Made by a program: the position numbers and the translations under genes. From assembly GCA_963832895.1 (NCBI GenBank), contig CAWHVQ010000010.1, positions 1 to 64,000 on the forward strand: a DNA stretch of 64,000 bases, read 5' to 3'. Each line of letters opens with the position of its first letter. Positions within the stretch are counted from its first letter, which is position 1. This DNA comes from JAMXLO01 sp963832895. GTDB lineage: Bacteria; Pseudomonadota; Alphaproteobacteria; Acetobacterales; Acetobacteraceae. Shown piece by piece: positions 33,188 to 43,179 of the stretch. The notes under the pieces are model-generated. The model did no database searches, was not told the origin of the DNA, and saw only the letters and a list, made by a program, of their open reading frames with translations.

Positions 33188-36100
33188 TCATTCCGCGGCT
33201 TCCGGCGTGCCGGTGATGCCTGGGAACGCCTGCCGCCAGCGGCGGCGCATCGCGAGACGGAATCGGTCAAGATACAAGTACAGCACCGGCGTCGTGTACA
33301 ATGTCAGCGCCTGGCTCAGCATCAATCCGCCAACGATGGCGATGCCCAGAGGCCGCCTGATTTCGCCGCCGTTGCCGAAGCTGAAAGCCAGCGGCATCGC
33401 CCCCAGCATCGCGGCGCAGGTGGTCATCATGATCGGTCGGAAGCGCAGCAGCGATGCTTCGAAAATGGCATCGCGCGGCGTCAGGTTGCGCTCGCGCTCA
33501 GCCTCCAGCGCAAAATCGATCATCAGGATGGCGTTCTTCTTCACGATGCCGATCAGCAGGATCACCCCGATCAGTGCGATGATGCTGAACTCGGTGTTGA
33601 ACAGCAGCAACGCCAGCACCGCGCCGACACCGGCAGACGGCAATGTGGACAGGATCGTGATGGGATGGATCGTGCTTTCGTACAGGATGCCAAGCACGAT
33701 GTAGACGGCGACAAGCGCCGCGAGGATCAGCAGCGGTTCGCTGGCGAGCAAATCCTGGAAGGTGCGCGCGGTGCCCTGGAAGCTGCCATGGATGCTGGCC
33801 GGCATGCGGATCTGCCGCATGGCCTGCTCGATCGCCTGCGTCGCATCGCTCAGCGACCTGCCTGGTGCCAGATTGAACGAAATCGTCGTCGCGACGAATT
33901 GCTCCTGGTGGTTCACAGCGAGCGGTGTGTTGCCTGGCCCGTAGTGGGTGAACGCGTCGAGCGGGACCGTCGTCTCCTGGCTGGTGCTCACCGCCGCACC
34001 CGAAGAGGCGCTGCCCTTGCCGGTGTTGGCCAAGGCATTGGTCGCCGCGTTGCGCGAAGAACTGCTGGCGATGGCGGCCGCAGCCGCCGTGGCCGTGCTC
34101 GGGTTCGTGCTTGTCGTCGCAGCGACCGTTCCGACCACGGCGTTTGTCGTCTCGGTTCCGCTGGCATTGCCTCCGGCGGTACTGACATAGATATCCTTCA
34201 GCGTCTCGGGGCTCTGCCAGTATCGCGGCGCCACCTCCATCACCACGTGATATTGATTGAGCGCGCTGTAGATGGTGGAGACCTGCCGCTGGCCGAACGC
34301 GTCGTACAGCGTGTTGTCGATCTGCGCTGCGTTCACGCCCAACCGGCTCGCGGTCGAACGGTCGATGACCAGATCGGTCTCCAGGCCCTTCTGCTGTTGG
34401 TCCGTGTTCACGTCGCGCAGCGCCGGGTTGTTCTGTAGCGCGTCCAGCAGCTTCGGTGCCCACTCGTACAGCAGCGATGCGCTGTCACCCTGCAGCGTGT
34501 ACTGATAGGCAGCGTTGCTCTGGCGCCCCCCGACGCGAATGTCCTGCACCGGTTGGAGGAACAGCCGTGCGCCCGGCACCGCCGACAGCGATCGGCGCAT
34601 TCGACCCATCACCGCATTGATATTGCCGCGCTGCGCGATCGGCTTGAGGGCGATGAACACACTGCCGGTGTTGGACTGACCGCCGGCGCCACCGCTGCCT
34701 TGCCCGGTAAAGCCGACCACGCTCGCCACCGCGGGATCGCTCCGCACGATCGCCACCATCTGGTCGAGCTTTTGCTGCATCGCCTGGAACGACGTGCTCT
34801 GATCCGCCTGCATGCTGCCGATCAGCCGGCCAGTGTCCTGCAGCGGGAAGAAGCCCTTGGGGATGATGACGAACAGCCACACGTTCAGGCCGACCGTGAT
34901 CGCCAGAACCAGCATGATCAGCAGGCCGTGCCGCAGCGACCAGCCGAGCGTCCGCCCATAGAGGCCCAGCGCGCGGTCGAACAGTGTATGTCGCTGCACC
35001 TCGCGTTTTGGCGTCGGCCGCAGGAACAGTGCGCACATCATCGGCGTGGTGGTCAGGGAGATCGCCAGCGACACCATGATCGCGAGCGACAAGGTCAGCG
35101 CGAACTCGCGGAACAGCCGGCCGACGATGCCACCCATCAGCAGGATCGGAATGAATACGGCAATCAGCGACAGGCTGATGGAGATCACCGTGAAGCCGAC
35201 CTCCCGCGCGCCCAGCAGCGCGGCCTGCACGCGCGGCACGCCGGCTTCCAGATGCCGCGAGATGTTCTCCAGCACCACGATCGCATCATCCACCACGAAG
35301 CCGGTGGCGACCGTCAGCGCCATCAGCGACAGGTTGTCCAGGCTGAATCCCAGCAGGTACATCGTCCCGAATGTGCCGATGATCGACACTGGCACCGCGA
35401 CCGACGGGATCAACGTCGCGCGCACATTGCGCAGGAACAGGAACACCACCAGTGTCACCAGGATCACCGCGATGATCAGCGTCGCCTCAGTGTCCTGCAA
35501 TGAGGCACGGATCGTCGTGCTGCGGTCATTGGCAATGCTCACATTGATGTCGCTCGGCATTGCCGCCTCGAGCTGCGGCAGTGCCGCCTTCACCGCGTCG
35601 ACCGCATCGATGATGTTGGCACCCGGCTGGCGGAACAGGATCACCAGCACTGCCGGCTGGCCGTTCGCCACACCTTCGTTGCGCAGGTTCTCCACCGAAT
35701 CCTGCACGTCCGCCATATCCGACAGCCGCACCGGCGCGCCATTGCGATAGGCGATGATCAGCGGCCGGTAGTCGGCGGCCTTGGTCGCCTGATCGTTGGT
35801 GTAGATCTGATAGTGCTGCGCGCCGTTCTCGATCGAACCTTTCGGACTGTTGGCATTGGCCGAGGCCAGCGCGGCGCGCACGTCCTCCAGCCCGATGCCG
35901 TACTTGAACAGCGCCTGAGGATTGAGCTCCACACGCACCGCCGGTAGCGCCGAACCGCCGATGATCACCTGGCCGATGCCGTTGATCTGCGACAGCCGCT
36001 GCTCCAGGACATTGCTGGCAGCGTCGTACATCTGCCCGCGCGTCAAGGTCTTCGACGTGAGCGCGAGGATCAGGACCGGCGCATCTGCCGGGTTGACCTT

Positions 36101-36490
36101 GCGGTAGGTGGGATTGCTGCGCAGCGAGGTCGGCAGATCGGCGCGCGCCGCGTTGATTGCCGCCTGCACGTCGCGCGCGGCGCCGTCGATGTCGCGGTCC
36201 AGGCCGAATTGCAGGATGATGCGCGCCTGACCGACTGAACTCGTCGAGGTCATCTCGGTCACATCGGCGATCTGGCCGAGATGCCGTTCCAGCGGGCTGG
36301 CGACGCTGGTCGCCACCGTCTCCGGACTGGCGCCCGGCAATTGCGCCTGCACCGAGATGGTGGGGAAATCCACCTGCGGCAGCGGCGCGACCGGCAGCTT
36401 GCTGAAGGCGAACAGGCCCGCCAGCGCAATGCCGATGGTCAGCAGCGTGGTCGCCACCGGACGGCCGATGAATGGCGCCGACAGGTTCAT
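33188..36490 (-). CDS. RND multidrug efflux inner-membrane pump 2 (MdtC/MdtB-like)
   Basis: 1100 residues, 12 membrane helices with two large periplasmic loops. Family marks: MNLSAPFIGRPVATTLLTIG at the N-terminus, DDAIVVLENISRH (helix 4 proton-relay region), KGFFPLQDTGRLIG and GIVKKNAILMIDFALEAER. It overlaps the upstream pump gene by four bases (ATGA). An Ala/Ser/Thr-rich stretch of about 65 residues (33975-34190) interrupts the second periplasmic loop and explains most of the extra length over the usual 1030-1040. It works with the adaptor and outer-membrane factor as a tripartite exporter. Confidence 0.93.
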   Translation of the reverse strand: MNLSAPFIGRPVATTLLTIGIALAGLFAFSKLPVAPLPQVDFPTISVQAQLPGASPETVATSVASPLERHLGQIADVTEMTSTSSVGQARIILQFGLDRDIDGAARDVQAAINAARADLPTSLRSNPTYRKVNPADAPVLILALTSKTLTRGQMYDAASNVLEQRLSQINGIGQVIIGGSALPAVRVELNPQALFKYGIGLEDVRAALASANANSPKGSIENGAQHYQIYTNDQATKAADYRPLIIAYRNGAPVRLSDMADVQDSVENLRNEGVANGQPAVLVILFRQPGANIIDAVDAVKAALPQLEAAMPSDINVSIANDRSTTIRASLQDTEATLIIAVILVTLVVFLFLRNVRATLIPSVAVPVSIIGTFGTMYLLGFSLDNLSLMALTVATGFVVDDAIVVLENISRHLEAGVPRVQAALLGAREVGFTVISISLSLIAVFIPILLMGGIVGRLFREFALTLSLAIMVSLAISLTTTPMMCALFLRPTPKREVQRHTLFDRALGLYGRTLGWSLRHGLLIMLVLAITVGLNVWLFVIIPKGFFPLQDTGRLIGSMQADQSTSFQAMQQKLDQMVAIVRSDPAVASVVGFTGQGSGGAGGQSNTGSVFIALKPIAQRGNINAVMGRMRRSLSAVPGARLFLQPVQDIRVGGRQSNAAYQYTLQGDSASLLYEWAPKLLDALQNNPALRDVNTDQQQKGLETDLVIDRSTASRLGVNAAQIDNTLYDAFGQRQVSTIYSALNQYHVVMEVAPRYWQSPETLKDIYVSTAGGNASGTETTNAVVGTVAATTSTNPSTATAAAAAIASSSSRNAATNALANTGKGSASSGAAVSTSQETTVPLDAFTHYGPGNTPLAVNHQEQFVATTISFNLAPGRSLSDATQAIEQAMRQIRMPASIHGSFQGTARTFQDLLASEPLLILAALVAVYIVLGILYESTIHPITILSTLPSAGVGAVLALLLFNTEFSIIALIGVILLIGIVKKNAILMIDFALEAERERNLTPRDAIFEASLLRFRPIMMTTCAAMLGAMPLAFSFGNGGEIRRPLGIAIVGGLMLSQALTLYTTPVLYLYLDRFRLAMRRRWRQAFPGITGTPEAAE

Positions 36491-39400
36491 GTCGGCGCCG
36501 TCGGCGCATCGTCACCCGCCAGCCGCTGTTCGGGTCCGCGGCGGGTCATGCGCACGGCGAGGCGGTCGAACAGCAGATAGATCACCGGCGTGGTGAACAG
36601 CGTCAGCACCTGGCTGACGATGAGACCACCGACGATGGCGACGCCCAGCGGCCGGCGCAGCTCCGATCCGGTGCCATGGCCCAGCATCAGCGGCAGCGCG
36701 CCGAGTAGCGCGGCCATGGTGGTCATCAGGATCGGCCGAAAGCGCAGCAGCGCGGCCTGGTGGATTGCCTCGCGCGGCGGCTTGCCTTCCTCGCGCTCGG
36801 CCTCCAGCGCGAAGTCGATCATCATAATGGCATTCTTCTTGACGATGCCGATCAGCAGGATGATGCCGATGATCGAGATCACATCGATGTCGTCGCCGGC
36901 GATCAGCAGTGCGACCAGCGCGCCGGCGCCGGCGGAAGGCAACGTTGAGAGTATCGTTATCGGGTGGACGAAGCTTTCGTACAGCACGCCCAGCATGATG
37001 TAGACAGTGGCGATCGCCGCCAGCACCAGCAGCAGTTCATTCGACAGCGAGTTCTCCAGTGCGGCGGCGGCGCCCTGGAACGCCGTGATGAAGCTGTCCG
37101 GCAGGCCGATGTCTTTCTCCGCCTGGCGGATATCCGCGACAGCGGCACCGAGCGACGCACCTGGCGCGGTGTCGAATGAAATCGTCGTGGCGGGGAACTG
37201 GCCGAGATGGCTGATTGCCAGCGGCCCGGATTGTTGCTCGACATGCACGATGGCCGACAGCGGCACCTGGCCGTTCGCAGCGACCGACGAGGGCAGACGA
37301 ATCGCATTGAGACTGGCAAGTGACTGCTGGAGGTCCGGCGTCGCCTCCATGATGACGCGGTACTGGTTGGACTGCGTGTAGATGGTCGAGATGATGCGCT
37401 GGCCGAACAGGTCATACAGCGCGTTGTCCACCGTGGCGGGTGTAATGCCGAAGCGCGCCGCCGTGGATCGGTCAATCACCAGGTTGACCGTCAGGCCCTG
37501 TTGCGAGAGATCGCTCGCGACGTTGGCCAAATCGGGTGACTGCTCCAAGCGCTGCACCAGCTTCGGCACCCAGGTCTGGAACGCCGTGGCGTTGGGGTTC
37601 TCCAGTACGAACTGGTACTGCGTGCGGCTGATTGAGGAATTTACCGTCAGATCCTGCACCGGCTGCAGATACAGCGTGACGCCGGCGATGTGTGCGGTCT
37701 CCTGGCGAATTCGGCGAGCGATCCCGGTGGCGTTCAGCGTTCGCTGGTCTTGCGGTTTCAGGTTGATCAGGAACCGGCCAGTGTTCAGTGTCAGGTTCTG
37801 TCCATCAACGCCGATGAACGAACTCAGACTGACTACGTCAGGATCCCTCAGGATCGCACCGGCCAGCTCCTGCTGGTGCTGCGCCATCGCATCGAACGAC
37901 GAACTCTGTGCAGCGACCGAAATGCCCTGGATCGCGCCGGTGTCCTGCACCGGAAAAAAGCCCTTTGGCACGATGATGTACAGCCATATCGTCACGCATA
38001 GCGTGGCGAGGGCGATCAGCAGCGTCAGCGGCTGATGATCGAGCACGACGTTCAGCGAGCGATCATATCGCGCGACCACCCAGTTGAACGCGCGCTCGGC
38101 CTGCAGATCGAACCGTGAGCGCTGCGACTCCGGCCGGTGACGCACCAATCGCGCGCACATCATCGGCACCAATGTCAGCGCGACAATGCCGGAGATCACG
38201 ATGGTGACCGACAGGGTGATAGCGAATTCGTGGAACAGCCGCCCGACGACGTCGCCCATGAATAGCAGCGGGATCAGCACTGCGATCAGCGACACGGTCA
38301 ACGAAATGATCGTGAAGCCGATCTGCCGGGCACCTTTCAGTGCGGCCTGCAGTGGCGTCTCGCCCATCTCCACGTAGCGTGAGATGTTCTCGATCATCAC
38401 GATCGCATCGTCCACCACGAAGCCGGTGGAGATGGTCAGAGCCATCAGCGACAGATTGTCCAGGCTGAAGCCGAGCAGGTACATCACCGCCAAGGTGCCG
38501 ACGATGGACAGCGGTACCGACAGACTGGGGATCACGGTCGCCGGCAGGTTGCGCAGGAACAGGAAGATCACCAGCACCACCAGCCCGACCGCCAGCGCCA
38601 GCTCGAATTCCACATCTGAGACCGAGGCACGGATGGTCGTGGTGCGATCCGTCAGCACCGCGACGTCGATCGCAGACGGCAGCGTCGCCTGTAATTCGGG
38701 CAGCAGCTTCTTGATGTTGTCGACCACCTGTATGACGTTGGCGCCCGGCTGGCGCTGGATATTCAGGATCACCGCCGGCGTGCGGTTGCCCCAGGCGGCG
38801 AGCTTGGTGTTCTCCGCGCCCTGCACCACGGTCGCGACGTCGGTCAGCCGTACCGGCGCGCCGTTGCGATAGGCGATCACCAGCGTGCCATAGTCGGCGG
38901 CGCTGGTGATCTGGTCGTTGGCGTTGATCGTGCTGGCCTGCCGCGGTCCGTCGAAGTTGCCCTTCGGCGTGTTGACGTTCGCATTGCCCAGCGTGGTACG
39001 CAGATCATCGATATTCAGCCCGTAGGCTGCGAGCGCCCGCGGATTGACCTGGATGCGCACCGCCGGACGCTGCCCGCCGCCAATGCTGACCAGCCCGACG
39101 CCTGGCTGCTGCGAGATCTTCTGCGCCAATCGCGTGTCGGCATAGTCTTCCACCTGCGGCAGCGGCAACGTCTTCGAGGTCAGCGCCAGGGTCAGGATCG
39201 GCGCGTCCGCGGGATTGACCTTGGCGTAGATCGGCGGCGCAGGCAGATCCGACGGCAGCAGATTGCCGGCAGCGTTGATCGCGGCCTGAACTTCCTGTTC
39301 GGCGATGTCCAGGCTGAGGTCCAGGCTGAACTGCAGCGTGATCACCGAAGCCCCGGCCGAACTCACCGACGACATCTGATTGAGGCTCGGCATCTCGCCG

Positions 39401-39612
39401 AACTGGCGTTCGAGCGGCGCGGTGACCGAGGAAGTCATCACCTCCGGACTGGCACCGGGATAGAAGGTCTGCACCTGAATGGTGGGGTAATCGACTTCGG
39501 GCAGCGCGGAGACCGGCAGGAAGCCGTAGGCGACGATGCCGACGAGCAGGATCGCCAGCATCAGCAGCCAGGTGCCGACGGGACGCAGAATAAAGAGGCG
39601 CGACGGGTTCAT
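36487..39612 (-). CDS. RND multidrug efflux inner-membrane pump 1 (MdtB-like)
   Basis: 1041 residues, usual RND length. N-terminus MNPSRLFILRPVGTWLLMLA, then VDDAIVMIENISRY, KGFFPVQDTGAIQGIS and GIVKKNAIMMIDFALEAERE. It lies 28 bases downstream of the adaptor gene and is coupled to the second pump. Two different inner-membrane pumps in one operon is the MdtABC arrangement, where they form a heterotrimer. The substrate range (bile-salt-like or aromatic drugs) can only be inferred from the family. Confidence 0.93.
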   Translation of the reverse strand: MNPSRLFILRPVGTWLLMLAILLVGIVAYGFLPVSALPEVDYPTIQVQTFYPGASPEVMTSSVTAPLERQFGEMPSLNQMSSVSSAGASVITLQFSLDLSLDIAEQEVQAAINAAGNLLPSDLPAPPIYAKVNPADAPILTLALTSKTLPLPQVEDYADTRLAQKISQQPGVGLVSIGGGQRPAVRIQVNPRALAAYGLNIDDLRTTLGNANVNTPKGNFDGPRQASTINANDQITSAADYGTLVIAYRNGAPVRLTDVATVVQGAENTKLAAWGNRTPAVILNIQRQPGANVIQVVDNIKKLLPELQATLPSAIDVAVLTDRTTTIRASVSDVEFELALAVGLVVLVIFLFLRNLPATVIPSLSVPLSIVGTLAVMYLLGFSLDNLSLMALTISTGFVVDDAIVMIENISRYVEMGETPLQAALKGARQIGFTIISLTVSLIAVLIPLLFMGDVVGRLFHEFAITLSVTIVISGIVALTLVPMMCARLVRHRPESQRSRFDLQAERAFNWVVARYDRSLNVVLDHQPLTLLIALATLCVTIWLYIIVPKGFFPVQDTGAIQGISVAAQSSSFDAMAQHQQELAGAILRDPDVVSLSSFIGVDGQNLTLNTGRFLINLKPQDQRTLNATGIARRIRQETAHIAGVTLYLQPVQDLTVNSSISRTQYQFVLENPNATAFQTWVPKLVQRLEQSPDLANVASDLSQQGLTVNLVIDRSTAARFGITPATVDNALYDLFGQRIISTIYTQSNQYRVIMEATPDLQQSLASLNAIRLPSSVAANGQVPLSAIVHVEQQSGPLAISHLGQFPATTISFDTAPGASLGAAVADIRQAEKDIGLPDSFITAFQGAAAALENSLSNELLLVLAAIATVYIMLGVLYESFVHPITILSTLPSAGAGALVALLIAGDDIDVISIIGIILLIGIVKKNAIMMIDFALEAEREEGKPPREAIHQAALLRFRPILMTTMAALLGALPLMLGHGTGSELRRPLGVAIVGGLIVSQVLTLFTTPVIYLLFDRLAVRMTRRGPEQRLAGDDAPTAPT

Positions 39613-39640
39613 GCGATCACGCGGCGGCGCACTCTGTCGG

Positions 39641-40948
39641 TCACTGCGCCGGCTTGCCGCCGCGTCGGTGCTGCGGCGCAGGCTGTCCCGCCGCAGCCTG
39701 GGTCGCCGGCGGCGGTATCGTCACCTTCTGCCCGTCGCGCAGCCGATCGGTGCCATCCGTCACCACGCGATCCCCCGCCGATAGACCGGAGATCACCTCG
39801 GAGAAGGCTCCATCGGTCGGGCCAAGCTTGATCGGACGCACGCTCACCGTGTCGTCCTGATTGATGGTGTATACGAATGTGCCGGGCGCGCCTTGCTGCA
39901 CGGCGGCAACCGGCACGCGCACGACGTTGTGCAGCGTATCCACCAGCAGCCGTGCGTTGACGAACTGATTGGGGAACAGCGCGAAATCCTGGTTCGGGAA
40001 CGTCGCACGCATGTTCACCGTGCCAGTGGTCGTGTTGATCTGGTTGTCGACGCTGGTCAATGTGCCGTTGGCAAGCAAGCTTGTATTTGAGCGGTCGTAG
40101 GCCTGTACCGCCAGTTGTGCGCCGCCGATCAGTTGCTTCATCACCGACGGCAGGTTGTCCTCGGTCACCGAGAACACGACGGAGATCGGCTGTTCCTGGG
40201 TGATCACGACGATGCCGTTGGTATCGCTGGTCTGCACGTAATTGCCGGCATCGACCTGACGCAATCCGACCCGGCCGGCGACCGGTGAGATGATGTGGCA
40301 ATAGGCGATGTTCAGCTTGGCGCTGTCGATCTGCGCCTGGTCGGACTGCACCGAACCCTGATACTGCCCGACCAGGAACACCTGGTCGTCTGCCTGCTGC
40401 TTCGCGATGGAGTCCTGGCGCGCCAGCGTCTGATAGCGCTTCAGGTCGGTCTGTGCCTGCCCGAGCAGCGCCTGGTCGTGTGCGAGCGTCCCTTGCGCCT
40501 GTTCGAGGGTGACCTTGTATGGGCGGTCGTCGATCTGTGCGAGGAATTCGCCCTGCTTGACAGTCTGGCCTTCCTGGAAGGCCACTGCGGTAAGCTGGCC
40601 GTTGATCTGCGTTCGCACCGTCACGTTGGCCAGCGGCGTGACGGTGCCGAGTTCATTGAGGATGATGCGAATGTCGCCGTTGGCGATCGTCTCGGCACCC
40701 ACCGGTTGCGCTGCGGTCTCGGCAGCGCGGCCGGCGCCGGGTCGGCCCGCGGTCTGCGGCCCGCGATGCAGAAACCAGTAAGCACCCCCCAGCGCTACAA
40801 CCAGCACGAGGATGAGGCCGAGCCATGCGCGTGATCGCGAACGCCTGACAACGGGCGGCGCCGGCCCACGTGATAGCGGAGCCTCCCGGATTTCCGTCTG
40901 CGGTCTGTCTACACGTTCATCCATAGGCTTTGCGTGAACCTGATGCAT
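39641..40948 (-). CDS. RND efflux periplasmic adaptor (MdtA-like membrane fusion protein)
   Basis: 435 residues, or 427 from the ATG at 40924. A cytoplasmic N-terminus is followed by one membrane anchor (AWLGLILVLVVALGGAYWFL) with no lipobox. Then come the half-lipoyl motif (GTVTPLANVTVRTQINGQLT and GRVGLRQVDAGNYVQTSD), an alpha-hairpin and a beta-barrel. The C-terminus is Gln/Pro/Gly-rich. It is the first gene of the efflux operon adaptor-pump-pump-outer membrane factor. No clear ribosome binding site marks either start. Confidence 0.92.
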   Translation of the reverse strand: MHQVHAKPMDERVDRPQTEIREAPLSRGPAPPVVRRSRSRAWLGLILVLVVALGGAYWFLHRGPQTAGRPGAGRAAETAAQPVGAETIANGDIRIILNELGTVTPLANVTVRTQINGQLTAVAFQEGQTVKQGEFLAQIDDRPYKVTLEQAQGTLAHDQALLGQAQTDLKRYQTLARQDSIAKQQADDQVFLVGQYQGSVQSDQAQIDSAKLNIAYCHIISPVAGRVGLRQVDAGNYVQTSDTNGIVVITQEQPISVVFSVTEDNLPSVMKQLIGGAQLAVQAYDRSNTSLLANGTLTSVDNQINTTTGTVNMRATFPNQDFALFPNQFVNARLLVDTLHNVVRVPVAAVQQGAPGTFVYTINQDDTVSVRPIKLGPTDGAFSEVISGLSAGDRVVTDGTDRLRDGQKVTIPPPATQAAAGQPAPQHRRGGKPAQ

Positions 40949-41151
40949 TCAGCGGGAGGCACGGTTGCTCGAACCGACCCGGCGTCGACAAAGGTTAGGA
41001 GTTCGTACGTCCATCCCTCAATAGGCGCGCCGGAATGTGTCACCGATATCATCAATCCGTTACCCAGCCGCAACTCCAGCGCTAATCGCTGCAGCATCAG
41101 ATGGGTGCGGCGTCCGCAATGCGGCCGGACTGATTGATGCGGCGGATTCAT
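40909..41151 (-). CDS. Possible small hypothetical protein upstream of the efflux operon
   Basis: A minus-strand frame ending at 40909 reads LELRLGNGLMISVTHSGAPI, then EGWTYELLTFVDAGSVRATV, before MNV and a stop. This looks like real protein sequence of about 80 residues if started at ATG 41151 (ATG 41097 also possible). It would overlap the first codons of the adaptor gene in another frame. Not recognised. It could be a leader gene or a remnant. Confidence 0.3.
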   Translation of the reverse strand: MNPPHQSVRPHCGRRTHLMLQRLALELRLGNGLMISVTHSGAPIEGWTYELLTFVDAGSVRATVPPAECIRFTQSLWMNV

Positions 41152-41345
41152 TGCAAAGCTACACGATGAAGTAGCACTCCGGAAGGTTCCGTTACAAAAA
41201 TCCGGTCCGGAAAAATCGGCTGCGGCCACGACTGTGCGGCCGGCATGGCGTTAATGCGCTCCAGTTGCCGCCCTCGGGTGACGCAGGGCACCTTGCCCTC
41301 TATTGTGTCGGCAGAAACCACTCGAGCCCGACACAAAGAGGGACC
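41152..41345. promoter_or_regulatory. Divergent intergenic region with an inverted repeat operator candidate
   Basis: Between the leftward efflux operon and the rightward importer operon. A perfect inverted repeat GTGTCGG (41305-41311) and CCGACAC (41328-41334), centre-to-centre about 23 bases, lies 12 bases upstream of the first permease ATG. It is suited to bind a dimeric repressor of the importer operon. No regulator gene is adjacent. Confidence 0.4.
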
Positions 41346-42287
41346 ATGGGAGGAACCACGACCGCCGTCAGACCGACCGCAATGCGTGCAGCGCAGGGCA
41401 CCTCGTCTGGCACGACGCGTACGCAGCGTTGGCTGGATCGGCAGTTCGTGCGGTTGGCCGTGCTGCCTACCAGCGCGATGATGCTGCTGATCTTCGGCGT
41501 CCCGCTGCTGTTCTCGCTGTATCTCAGCTTCGAGGGCTGGTCGCCGGAGCAGGCCCTGTTCGCCGGCAGCTTCGCCGGCACCGCCAACTATGAGGACCTG
41601 CTGACCGATCCGCAGTTCCTGCAAAGCCTGTGGGTCACCTGCATCTACACCGCTGGCACCGTATCGACAGAGCTTGCCTTTGGCCTGGGTATTGCGCTGC
41701 TGTTGAATATCGACCTGCCGTGGATCGGCCTCTTCCGCACCGCGCTGGTGGTGCCGATGATGATCACGCCGATCGTGGCGGCGCTGTGCTGGAAGCTGCT
41801 GCTCGATCCCGACCACGGCGTAGTCAACTATTGGATCGACAGCCATATCGTCTGGCTCGGCCGCCCTGACACCGCGCTGATCTCGGTGATGGTGGTGAAC
41901 CTGTGGCAGAATGCCCCCTATGTCGCGGTGCTGCTGCTCGCCGGACTGCGTTCGCTGCCGAGTGAGCCGGTGGAGGCAGCGTCGATCGATGGCGCAAGCC
42001 GCTGGCAGGTGTTCTGGCACATCACTCTGCCGCTCCTGCGGCCATATATTCTGGTCGCGCTGCTGCTGCGGACGATCTTCGAGTTCCGCGCGTTCGACAA
42101 CATCTATGTGATGACGAGCGGCGGCCCGGCGAATGCGACGATGTCGCTGTCGATGTTCACCTATCTCGCGTCGTTCGTGCGGTTCGATCTGAGCCTTGGC
42201 GCCGCGGCTTCATGGTTGATGCTGGTGATGAGCCTGCTGCTGTGTCTGTTCTTCATCGCGGCAATCCGCCGTCGGGAGGCGAACTGA
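41346..42287 (+). CDS. ABC transporter permease (carbohydrate-type, MalF-like)
   Basis: 313 residues with six predicted helices, including LAVLPTSAMMLLIFGVPLLF near the N-terminus. The cytoplasmic EAA loop EAASIDGASRWQVFWHITLP contacts the ATPase. The ATG at 41346 is preferred over an upstream frame without similarity. Coupled to the second permease by TGATG. With the next two genes it makes an import system of the family-1 solute type. No ATPase gene is present, so a shared ATPase encoded elsewhere must be assumed. Confidence 0.9.
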   Translation: MGGTTTAVRPTAMRAAQGTSSGTTRTQRWLDRQFVRLAVLPTSAMMLLIFGVPLLFSLYLSFEGWSPEQALFAGSFAGTANYEDLLTDPQFLQSLWVTCIYTAGTVSTELAFGLGIALLLNIDLPWIGLFRTALVVPMMITPIVAALCWKLLLDPDHGVVNYWIDSHIVWLGRPDTALISVMVVNLWQNAPYVAVLLLAGLRSLPSEPVEAASIDGASRWQVFWHITLPLLRPYILVALLLRTIFEFRAFDNIYVMTSGGPANATMSLSMFTYLASFVRFDLSLGAAASWLMLVMSLLLCLFFIAAIRRREAN

Positions 42288-43141
42288 TGAGCGCCCTCTC
42301 CGGCGTCGGATCACGGCGTAGCAAGCTGGTGTTCGCAGGCGCAGTCTATCTGGGTCTGATCGCAACGACCGCGGTGTTTCTGTTTCCGCTGCTGTGGGTC
42401 ATCGGTCTTTCCCTCAAGACACGTCTGCAGGTGTTCGCAACGCCACCGCTGTTCCTCTGGCGGCCGACGTTCGAGAATTACATCGGCGTGCTTGGTCAGG
42501 CCGACTTCCTGCAGGCGTTCGTCAACAGCCTGGTGGTGTCATCGGGCGCGGTTGTGCTGTCGCTGTGCATTGGCATCCCCGCAGCCTACGCGTTCGCGCG
42601 GTTTCCGTTCCGAGGTGGATCGTTCCTGTTCTTTTCGCTGCTGGTGATGCGCATGCTGCCGCCGATCGCCGTGCTCGTGCCGATGTACATCCTGTTCAGC
42701 AAGTTCGGCCTGACCACGACCCGGTTCAGCGTCGTCCTCGCCTACACGACGTTCAGCCTGCCGCTGGTGGTGTGGATCATGCGCGGCTTCTTCGAGGACC
42801 TGCCGCGCGAACTGGAGGAAAGTGCCTGGGTGGATGGTGCCTCGCGCTACGCCGCGTTCCGCCACGTCGTGCTGCCGCTGATCCGGCCCGGCATGGTGGC
42901 GGCGAGCATCCTATGCCTCCAGCTTGCCTGGAACGACTTCCTGTTCGCGGCAGTGCTGACAAACAATGCAACGCGCACACTGCCCGTGCTGATGGCGGCG
43001 TATTCCGGCGGCGACACCGGCGTCGACTGGGGCGGCATGACAGCCTCCGGCGCGCTGGTAATTCTGCCGGTGCTGATATTCTCGTTCGTCGCGCAACGGC
43101 ACCTCGTCGCGGGCCTGTCGTCCGGTGCTGTCAAGGGGTGA
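42287..43141 (+). CDS. ABC transporter permease (carbohydrate-type, MalG-like)
   Basis: 284 residues, six helices; start ATG 42287 overlaps the previous stop. The EAA loop is LEESAWVDGASRYAAFRHVV followed by LPLIRPG. The N-terminal SLKTRLQVFATPP and the PPxLF...NY segment match MalG/UgpE-type permeases. Second membrane subunit of the importer. It is followed 38 bases later by the binding-protein gene. Confidence 0.9.
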   Translation: MSALSGVGSRRSKLVFAGAVYLGLIATTAVFLFPLLWVIGLSLKTRLQVFATPPLFLWRPTFENYIGVLGQADFLQAFVNSLVVSSGAVVLSLCIGIPAAYAFARFPFRGGSFLFFSLLVMRMLPPIAVLVPMYILFSKFGLTTTRFSVVLAYTTFSLPLVVWIMRGFFEDLPRELEESAWVDGASRYAAFRHVVLPLIRPGMVAASILCLQLAWNDFLFAAVLTNNATRTLPVLMAAYSGGDTGVDWGGMTASGALVILPVLIFSFVAQRHLVAGLSSGAVKG

Positions 43142-43179
43142 ACAAGGACGGAAGTGAACAAAAACATGGGGAGAGACGT

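Noticed and set aside
32798..34438. Long plus-strand frame of 546 codons opposite the RND genes
   Set aside because: It is antisense of the outer-membrane factor and pump genes, both of which have conserved motifs. It has no family signal of its own.
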